Origin: Victivallales bacterium
Lineage (GTDB): Bacteria > Verrucomicrobiota > Lentisphaeria > Oligosphaerales > Oligosphaeraceae
Direction of reading: 5' to 3'
DNA length: 9,206 nt
Assembly: GCA_900769285.1 (NCBI GenBank)
Contig: CAAGGB010000229.1
Coordinates: 1-9,206, forward strand
Part shown: piece by piece, positions 1-4,246 of the stretch
How the letters are laid out: each line of letters opens with the position of its first letter
Numbering within the stretch: the first letter of the stretch is position 1
Translations under genes and position numbers: made by a program
Notes under the pieces: model-generated
The model's input: only the letters and a program-made list of their open reading frames with translations
What the model was told of the DNA's origin: nothing
The model's database searches: none

Positions 1-57
1 AGAGACGAGAGAGACGAGAGAGACGAGAGAGACGAGAGAGACGAGAGAGACGAGAGA
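1..57. repeat. 9-bp tandem repeat, purine-rich
   Basis: Six exact copies of AGAGACGAG plus three bases, with the lone C falling every 9 bases (6, 15, 24, 33, 42, 51). The array is cut by the window edge, so its full length is unknown. The plus strand is purine apart from one C per unit. The last unit runs into an A-rich stretch and then the first hairpin. Nine bases is three codons, but I see no start, ribosome site or gene context to suggest coding. Confidence 0.95.
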
Positions 58-61
58 AAAG

Positions 62-89
62 AAAAAAACCGCCGAGCGAAGCGAGGCGG
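62..89 (-). terminator. Hairpin with GCGAAGC tip and T-tract (terminator-like copy 1)
   Basis: On the plus strand, CCGCC (69-73) pairs with GGCGG (85-89). Between them lie symmetric GA/GA steps and the mini-hairpin GCGAAGC (76-82). On the minus strand the stem is followed at once by seven T (complement of 62-68), which is the form of an intrinsic terminator for leftward transcription. GCGAAGC is known as an unusually stable DNA mini-hairpin, and the flanking GA steps could form tandem G-A pairs in single-stranded DNA. The terminator role is inferred. It lies in the 3' flank of the tRNA-Arg gene. Confidence 0.6.
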
Positions 90-98
90 CAGAAAAGC

Positions 99-134
99 GA
101 CGAGAGTGACGATAGTGACGATAGTGACGAGAGA
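99..134. repeat. 9-bp tandem repeat, diverged second array
   Basis: Four units start with GAC at 99, 108, 117 and 126. They keep the 9-bp period of the array at 1-57 but vary at the end: GACGAGAGT, GACGATAGT twice, then GACGAGAGA. It sits between the two GCGAAGC hairpins. The same GACGAGAGAAAA junction recurs at 49, 126 and 169, so the zone looks like duplicated modules rather than one simple microsatellite. Confidence 0.85.
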
Positions 135-160
135 AAAGAACGCCGAGCGAAGCGAGGCGG
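134..160 (-). terminator. Hairpin with GCGAAGC tip (terminator-like copy 2)
   Basis: This is the second copy of the hairpin at 69-89. CGCC (141-144) pairs with GGCG (156-159) around GA, GCGAAGC (147-153) and GA. Read leftward the stem is followed by TTCTTTTC, a weaker T-tract than copy 1. The near-identity of the two hairpins, including the unpaired GA steps, points to duplication. Terminator activity for leftward transcripts is inferred. Confidence 0.5.
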
Positions 161-173
161 AAAAAAGTGACGA

Positions 174-216
174 GAGAAAACAGAAAACCGCCTAACAGCT
201 TGGCTGTTAGGCGGTT
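174..216 (-). terminator. Intrinsic terminator of tRNA-Arg
   Basis: There is a perfect 13-bp inverted repeat, with arms at 186-198 and 204-216 and a 5-nt loop. On the minus strand it is followed by TTTTCTGTTTTC (complement of 174-185). It begins 4 bp beyond the encoded CCA of the tRNA, as expected for a tRNA terminator. The outer arm AACCGCC/GGCGGTT resembles the outer arms of the two GCGAAGC hairpins further left. Confidence 0.9.
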
Positions 217-220
217 AGAA

Positions 221-297
221 TGGCGTTCCCTGCGGGGCTCGAACCCACCACCTTCTGCTCCGGAGGCAGACGCTCTATCCAAATGAGCTAAGGGAAC
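221..297 (-). tRNA. tRNA-Arg, anticodon CCG, CCA encoded
   Basis: On the minus strand the gene starts GTTCCCT and ends AGGGAAC, giving a perfect 7-bp acceptor stem (297-291 with 231-225). Discriminator G (complement of 224) and an encoded CCA (complement of 221-223) follow. The anticodon arm has stem TCTGC/GCAGA and loop CTCCGGA, so the anticodon is CCG, reading the CGG arginine codon. The T arm contains GGTTCGAGCC, and the D arm contains TAGCTCA and GGATAGAGC. It lies 68 bp downstream of the acyl-CoA synthetase gene on the same strand and is followed by a strong terminator. It may have its own promoter (327-354) or be read through from the operon. Confidence 0.96.
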
Positions 298-326
298 ACA
301 ATGTCTTGATGTCGTGAATGGGGGTT

Positions 327-354
327 AATGTAAGCCGAGTTCGGCGGAATTCAA
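327..354 (-). promoter_or_regulatory. Possible promoter of tRNA-Arg
   Basis: On the minus strand, TTGAAT (complement of 349-354) and TACATT (complement of 327-332) are separated by 16 bp. Each matches the sigma70 consensus at 4 of 6 positions. A start about 7 nt downstream would leave a leader of roughly 20 nt before the tRNA 5' end. A 5-bp inverted repeat GCCGA/TCGGC (334-345) lies inside the spacer; it has no T-tract, so it is not a convincing terminator for the preceding gene. Confidence 0.35.
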
Positions 355-365
355 GTCGTGGGTGG

Positions 366-2051
366 TCAGGCCTTGTCGGTCTTGTTGAAGATTTCGCCGT
401 CGATGCCGAGGAGCTGCTTGGCCATCTCGCGGAGCTTGAACTTCTGGATTTTGCCGCTGGCGGTCTGTGGGAACTCCTTGACGATGAAGAAGTGCTTGGG
501 CGTCTTGTAGAAGGCGATCTTGTTGCGGCAGTAGTCGCGGAGGTCGTCCTCGGTGAAGGTCTTGCCGGGCATGGGTATGACGAAGGCTCCGACGACCTCG
601 CCGTACTTCTTGTCGGGGATGCCGACGACCTCGACGTCCTGGATGTCCTTGTTGGTGCGGAGGAATTCCTCGATTTCGCGTGGGTAGATGTTCTCGCCGC
701 CGCGGATGATCATGTCCTTGAGTCGTCCGGTGATGCGGTAGTAGCCGTCCTCGTCGACGGTGCCGAGGTCGCCGCTGTGGAGCCAGCCGTCCTTGTCGAT
801 GGCCTTGGCGGTTTCCTCGGGCATGTTGTAGTATCCCTTCATGACGTTGTAGCCGCGGCAGCAGAGTTCGCCGGGGGTGTTTGGGGGGACGATGGCTCCG
901 GTTTCGGGGTCGATGACCTTGATTTCGATGAAGGGCTGTCCCTGACCGACGGTTTCGGCTCGTCTCTGGAGGGAAGGCTCGTCGGCGTCGGACATGGTGA
1001 AGACGGGCGAGGCCTCGGTGAGTCCGTAGGGGATGGTGATTTCGCGCATGCCCATCTTTTCGATGCAGGCCTTGACGACGTCGACGGGGCAGACGGCGCC
1101 GGAGATGATGCCGGTGCGGAGGCTGGAGAGGTCGAACATGCTGAACATGGGGTGGTTGAGTTCGGCGATGTACATGGTTGGCACGCCGTAGACGGCGGTC
1201 GCCTTCGCGTGCTGGATGGAGGCCAGCACAATCAGCGGGTCGAAGTTCTCGACCATGACGGCGGTGGCGCCGTGGCTCAGGATGGCCATGATGCCCAGCA
1301 CGCAGCCGAAGCAGTGGAACAGCGGCACCGGCAGGCAGACGCGGTCGGCGCTCGTGAACTTCTGGCGTTCGCCGATGTAGTAGCCGTTGTTGAGGATGTT
1401 GCGGTGGGTGAGCATGACGCCCTTGGGGAAGCCGGTCGTGCCGGACGTGTACTGCATGTTGACGACGTCGTTGTTGCTGATGCCCTGCTCGGCCTGGTCG
1501 AGGACCTGGTCGTCGATGCTGGCGCCGAGCTGGAACAGCTCCATGCTCGTGTACATGCCGCGCTGCTTCTCCTGTCCCAGGTAGACGACGTTGCGCAGGC
1601 GGGGGAAGCGCGCGCTGACCAGGTGTCCGCGGACCATCGTCTTCAGTTCGGGAACCAGCTCGTAGAGGACGTCGATGTAGCTGACGTCGCGCAGGCCGTC
1701 GACGATGCACAGCGTGTGCATGTCGGACTGTCGGACGAGGTACTCGAGCTCGTGGGCCTTGTAGTTGGTGTTGATGGTGACCAGGACGGCGCCGATTTTG
1801 GCGGTCGCGAACATGAGCGTGAGCCATTCGGGGACGTTGCGCGCCCAGACGCCCACGTGGTCGCCGCGGCGGACGCCGATGGCCAGCAGTCCCTTCGCCA
1901 TCTCGTCGGTGCGGCGGTCGAAGTCCAGGTAGCTCCAGCAGAGTCCCCGGTCGGGGTACATGATGAAGGGGTGGTCAGGCTGTGTCTTGACCAGCCCGGT
2001 GAAGAATTCGCCGATGGTCTGCTCGGTGAAGAGCTTGTCGTAGTGTCTCAT
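366..2051 (-). CDS. AMP-forming acyl-CoA synthetase (fatty-acid--CoA ligase type)
   Basis: This 561-aa protein of the ANL adenylate-forming superfamily would activate a carboxylic acid with ATP to an acyl-AMP and transfer it to CoA. Visible motifs are the P-loop-like YTSGTTGFPKG (201-211), YGLTE (342-346), the GDLG motif with the ribose-binding Asp (427-430), GRLKDMIIRGGENIYPREIE around the hinge (442-461), and ASGK with the catalytic lysine K534. Length and motif order fit medium/long-chain acyl-CoA synthetases; the exact substrate cannot be told. The open frame extends upstream, but the start at 2051 is chosen because AGAGGTGA lies about 7 nt before that ATG and the N-terminus (MRHYDKLF) fits the family. 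It follows the XRE-cupin gene by 25 bp on the same strand, so it is probably cotranscribed with and controlled by it. Confidence 0.93.
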   Translation of the reverse strand: MRHYDKLFTEQTIGEFFTGLVKTQPDHPFIMYPDRGLCWSYLDFDRRTDEMAKGLLAIGVRRGDHVGVWARNVPEWLTLMFATAKIGAVLVTINTNYKAHELEYLVRQSDMHTLCIVDGLRDVSYIDVLYELVPELKTMVRGHLVSARFPRLRNVVYLGQEKQRGMYTSMELFQLGASIDDQVLDQAEQGISNNDVVNMQYTSGTTGFPKGVMLTHRNILNNGYYIGERQKFTSADRVCLPVPLFHCFGCVLGIMAILSHGATAVMVENFDPLIVLASIQHAKATAVYGVPTMYIAELNHPMFSMFDLSSLRTGIISGAVCPVDVVKACIEKMGMREITIPYGLTEASPVFTMSDADEPSLQRRAETVGQGQPFIEIKVIDPETGAIVPPNTPGELCCRGYNVMKGYYNMPEETAKAIDKDGWLHSGDLGTVDEDGYYRITGRLKDMIIRGGENIYPREIEEFLRTNKDIQDVEVVGIPDKKYGEVVGAFVIPMPGKTFTEDDLRDYCRNKIAFYKTPKHFFIVKEFPQTASGKIQKFKLREMAKQLLGIDGEIFNKTDKA

Positions 2052-2076
2052 GGTGCCGTCACCTCTGTGTGTTGTG

Positions 2077-2646
2077 TCAGTGCGGCGCGTAGATGACGGC
2101 GAGGATGCGCGTCTCGACGTTGGGGGCGCTGTGGACGTGGTGCGGCACGATGGAGTCGTAGTAGATGCTGTCGCCCTGGGCGATGCGGAACGTCTCCTTG
2201 CCGTAGACCACTTCCAGCTCGCCGGACAGCACGTAGATGAACTCCTCGCCCTCGTGGCTGGACAGCTCGTAGCCGTTGGCGGACGGCGCGTGGACGTCGA
2301 TGACGAAGGGCTCCATGCTGCGGTCGCTCTTGTTGGTGGCCAGCGCGTGGAAGTCGAGTCCCTGTCCGACGCCGCCGGCGAAGCGCACGGGCGCCTTCTC
2401 CTGGGCGCCATTGCGGGAGACGACGGGACCGGAGAGCTCCGCGTCGTCCAGAAAGGTTCCGAGGCGGACGCCGAGGCCGCGCGCGATGGCGAGGAGCGGC
2501 GTGAGCGAGGCGGCGGCCTCGCCGTTCTCGATGCGGCTGATCTGCTCGACGGACAGGTGGCTGCGCTCCGCAAGCTCCTCGATGCTGACTTGGCGCATGT
2601 CGCGCAGACCCCTGATCTTGGCTCCGACTTCGTTGTTCACTGGCAT
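2077..2646 (-). CDS. XRE-family HTH regulator with C-terminal cupin domain
   Basis: This is a 189-aa two-domain regulator. Residues about 8-66 form a Cro/CI-type helix-turn-helix (LAERSHLSVEQISRIENGE at 25-43). Residues about 112-189 form a small cupin_2 barrel with motif 1 around SHEGEEFIYVLSGELEV and motif 2 GDSIYYDSIVPHHVHS. Candidate metal or ligand residues are H131, E135, H169, H170 and H172. Such proteins usually sense a small molecule through the cupin and control an adjacent gene. Here that gene is the acyl-CoA synthetase 25 bp downstream, so an acyl-related ligand is a reasonable inference but unproven. The ATG at 2646 has a loose AAGGCGA upstream. The gene lies behind a promoter and a leader terminator, so it is probably regulated at both initiation and elongation. 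Confidence 0.93.
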   Translation of the reverse strand: MPVNNEVGAKIRGLRDMRQVSIEELAERSHLSVEQISRIENGEAAASLTPLLAIARGLGVRLGTFLDDAELSGPVVSRNGAQEKAPVRFAGGVGQGLDFHALATNKSDRSMEPFVIDVHAPSANGYELSSHEGEEFIYVLSGELEVVYGKETFRIAQGDSIYYDSIVPHHVHSAPNVETRILAVIYAPH

Positions 2647-2685
2647 GATTGAGTCGCCTTATCCTGAATGTTGTTTGCTTGTGAC

Positions 2686-2721
2686 AAAAAAAGGCGCATA
2701 CGGAGAGAAACCGTCATGCGC
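2686..2721 (-). terminator. Intrinsic terminator in the leader of the XRE-cupin operon
   Basis: On the minus strand GCGCAT (2721-2716), a bulged G (2715) and ACGG (2714-2711) pair with CCGT and ATGCGC (2703-2694) around a 7-nt loop. One further C (2693) is followed by seven T (2692-2686). This is a textbook Rho-independent terminator. It lies 40-75 bases before the regulator's ATG and downstream of the promoter at 2761-2789, so it would act on the operon's own leader: an attenuator, or the 3' end of a short leader RNA of about 70 nt. Confidence 0.8.
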
Positions 2722-2727
2722 ACGGCG

Positions 2728-2740
2728 GTGGCAGAACCAC
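2728..2740. promoter_or_regulatory. GTGG-N5-CCAC inverted repeat, possible operator or leader hairpin
   Basis: A perfect 4-bp inverted repeat around a 5-nt centre lies about 15-25 nt downstream of the predicted minus-strand start site. It could be an operator half-site pair for the XRE regulator or, in RNA, a small hairpin preceding the terminator stem. Short repeats of this size occur by chance, so this is a weak call. Confidence 0.3.
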
Positions 2741-2760
2741 TCTTGATAGTTGTTTCGCAT

Positions 2761-2789
2761 AATATAAATGTGGCTAGTGCGTTTGTCAC
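2761..2789 (-). promoter_or_regulatory. Sigma70-type promoter of XRE-cupin / acyl-CoA synthetase operon
   Basis: On the minus strand GTGACA (complement of 2784-2789) and TATATT (complement of 2761-2766) are separated by exactly 17 bp. Each matches consensus at 5 of 6 positions. The predicted start is near 2754, giving a leader of about 108 nt to the ATG at 2646 that contains the terminator at 2686-2721. Confidence 0.7.
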
Positions 2790-2818
2790 GCAGCCGCCTG
2801 GGGAAAATGGCCTGCCGG

Positions 2819-2847
2819 TTTTCAAGCTGACGTTGCCGGGCTATATT
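2819..2847 (+). promoter_or_regulatory. Promoter of the plus-strand operon, with 5'-end hairpin
   Basis: TTTTCA (2819-2824) and TATATT (2842-2847) are separated by 17 bp. The -10 matches at 5 of 6 positions and the -35 at 4 of 6. The start would fall near 2854, where CCCCG (2854-2858) and CGGGG (2864-2868) form a hairpin at the extreme 5' end of the message. It is divergent from, and 30 bp away from, the minus-strand promoter, so one regulator could affect both. The leader is about 60 nt long. Confidence 0.5.
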
Positions 2848-2898
2848 GATGTGCCCCGCCCGACGGGGTTCCGCCATCCGCAACCACACCACCAGGAA

Positions 2899-2910
2899 GA
2901 GGAGTCCTCT
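2899..2910 (+). promoter_or_regulatory. Shine-Dalgarno of the QueG-like gene, overlapped by an inverted repeat
   Basis: GAGGAG (2899-2904) lies 11 nt before the ATG at 2916, a rather long spacing. It is part of the near-palindrome AGAGGAGTCCTCT (2898-2910), which in RNA could form a 4-bp AGAG/CTCT stem and partly hide the site. This is the only clear Shine-Dalgarno among the plus-strand genes here and supports the start at 2916. Confidence 0.5.
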
Positions 2911-2915
2911 GTGTC

Positions 2916-3710
2916 ATGCTGAACCGGGAACGCATTGAGGAGGAGATACGGCATCTGTACTTCGCGACGGGCGCCAACGCCTTCTTCGAGCCGCCCATCA
3001 TCCGCGTCGCCAGCGCCGACGACCACTGGTTCGCCGACTTCAAGCGCATCATCGACCCGACCCACTGGACGCCACAGGAGATACTGTCGCGCGTCCATCC
3101 CGGCAAGACGGCGCGCGCCGTCATCAGCTGGTGCCTGCCCAACTCCCAGGAGGCCCGCGAGACGAACCGCCGCGAGACGGAGCGGCCGTCCCTCCACTGG
3201 GCGCGCGTCCGCTCGTTCGGCGACATCGCCTCCCAGAACATCCGCACCTGCCTCTGCCGCTGGCTCGCCGAACAGGGCGTCGCCGCCGTCGCGCCCTTCC
3301 TCCACGACGACTACCAGGCCGCCATCCGCAACCTCCGCTCCTGCTGGTCCGAACGCCATGTCGCGTTCGTCGCCGGCCTCGGCACCTTCGGACTCTCCGG
3401 CGGACTCATCACCGAGCATGGCATCGCCCATCGCCTCGCCTCCGTCGTCGTCGACCTCCCGCTGGACGCCGACACGCGTCCCTACGGCGATGACATCCTC
3501 GGCTGGTGCACGCGCTGCGGCGCCTGCGCCCGCCGCTGCCCCGCCGGCTCCATCGGCGCCTCCCTCGCCGAACGCGACAAGACCCGCTGCCTCCGCTGGG
3601 CCGTCGAGCACATCGCCCCCAACCGCGCCGAGACCTACGGCTGGATGGACCTCTCCCTCGGCTGCGGACTCTGCCAGACCAACGTCCCCTGCGAACACAA
3701 GCGCCCATGA
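2916..3710 (+). CDS. Short QueG-like double [4Fe-4S] cluster protein
   Basis: A 264-aa protein of the epoxyqueuosine-reductase-like family. The signature VAGLGTFGLSGGLIT corresponds to the GLG region of QueG-type proteins. The C-terminus carries a ferredoxin-type site C198-x2-C201-x2-C204-x3-C208-P, and a second cysteine set C225, C250, C253 and C259 (CGLCQTNVPCE). True QueG reduces epoxyqueuosine to queuosine in tRNA, is about 380 aa, and has a C-terminal HEAT-like tRNA-binding part. Here the protein ends five residues after the last cysteine, so that part is absent. It is therefore more safely called a QueG-like redox protein of unknown substrate. It is probably cytoplasmic; I see no signal peptide or membrane helix. 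It opens a four-gene cluster and overlaps the next gene by ATGA. Confidence 0.85.
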   Translation: MLNRERIEEEIRHLYFATGANAFFEPPIIRVASADDHWFADFKRIIDPTHWTPQEILSRVHPGKTARAVISWCLPNSQEARETNRRETERPSLHWARVRSFGDIASQNIRTCLCRWLAEQGVAAVAPFLHDDYQAAIRNLRSCWSERHVAFVAGLGTFGLSGGLITEHGIAHRLASVVVDLPLDADTRPYGDDILGWCTRCGACARRCPAGSIGASLAERDKTRCLRWAVEHIAPNRAETYGWMDLSLGCGLCQTNVPCEHKRP

Positions 3711-4237
3711 TGACCACCGACCAGCAACCACAGCTCCTTTTCTCCGCCGACGACATCGCCCGCCGCGTCGCCGAACTCGGCGCCGAAATCACCGACTTCT
3801 ACCGCGACAGCCCCCTCACCGTCGTCGCCCTCACCAACGGCGCCATGTTCTTCGCCGCCGACCTCCTGCGACACATCCAGCTCCCGCTCTACGTCGACAC
3901 CCTCTCCGTCGCCTCCTACCACGCCGACCGCCGCGGCGACCAGTTCGAATTCCGCTCGCAGCTCAAGCTGAACCCCACGGGCCGGCGCATCCTGCTCGTC
4001 GACGAGGTCCTCGACTCCGGCGTCACCCTCCAGCGCGTCAGCGACTTCCTGCGACAGCACGACGTCCTCGACGTGCGCACCGCCGTCATCGTGAGCAAGG
4101 CCATCGCGCGTCCGCCCGAGGGCCTTCCGCAGGCCGACTGGACGGGCTTCAGCGCCCCCGACGGGTACCTCGTCGGCTACGGCCTCGACTCCCATGAGCT
4201 CTACCGCAACCTCCCCTACATCGCCGTCCTCAAGTAA
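3707..4237 (+). CDS. hpt: Hypoxanthine phosphoribosyltransferase
   Basis: A 176-aa type I phosphoribosyltransferase that salvages hypoxanthine (and often guanine) with PRPP to IMP/GMP in the cytoplasm. The PRPP-binding loop LLVDEVLDSGVTL is at 96-108. LTVVALTNGAMFFAADLLRHI (37-57) corresponds to the usual LKGAF/DL region. K131 and PDGYLVGYGLD (151-161), followed by YRNLPYIAVL, match the purine-binding hood of HPRT. Length is typical for bacterial Hpt. The first ATG (3707) overlaps the previous stop as ATGA, and a second in-frame ATG follows at 3710, so the true start could be one codon later. No Shine-Dalgarno is visible; translation is probably coupled to the upstream gene. Confidence 0.93.
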   Translation: MMTTDQQPQLLFSADDIARRVAELGAEITDFYRDSPLTVVALTNGAMFFAADLLRHIQLPLYVDTLSVASYHADRRGDQFEFRSQLKLNPTGRRILLVDEVLDSGVTLQRVSDFLRQHDVLDVRTAVIVSKAIARPPEGLPQADWTGFSAPDGYLVGYGLDSHELYRNLPYIAVLK

Positions 4238-4246
4238 GCACCTCCC

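Noticed and set aside
1..134. CRISPR array
   Set aside because: The 9-bp unit repeats without spacers; the repeat length and layout do not fit CRISPR.
318..2096. A 592-codon open frame on the plus strand
   Set aside because: It is antisense to the acyl-CoA synthetase, whose motifs are complete. The antisense translation has a biased composition and no recognisable domain.
366..2573. Longer 735-aa version of the acyl-CoA synthetase
   Set aside because: The extra N-terminal residues are Ser/Arg/Pro-rich and overlap the XRE-cupin gene in another frame. The ATG at 2051 has a good ribosome site and gives a family-like N-terminus.
2722..2755. Possible SAM-I (S-box) riboswitch: TATCAAGAGTGGT in the minus-strand leader resembles its 5' strand
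   Set aside because: The GAGGGA element is missing, and the GCCCGGCAAC-like core lies upstream of this segment and of the promoter instead of downstream. The order is wrong and the leader is too short for an S-box.
2668..2922. 84-codon plus-strand ORF in the divergent intergenic region
   Set aside because: It crosses both promoters and the leader terminator, has no ribosome site, overlaps the start at 2916 and resembles no family.
2935..4197. 420-codon plus-strand ORF overlapping the QueG-like and hpt genes
   Set aside because: It is a frame-shifted shadow: Pro/Ala/Arg/Ser-rich with no domain, while the overlapped frames have complete motif sets.
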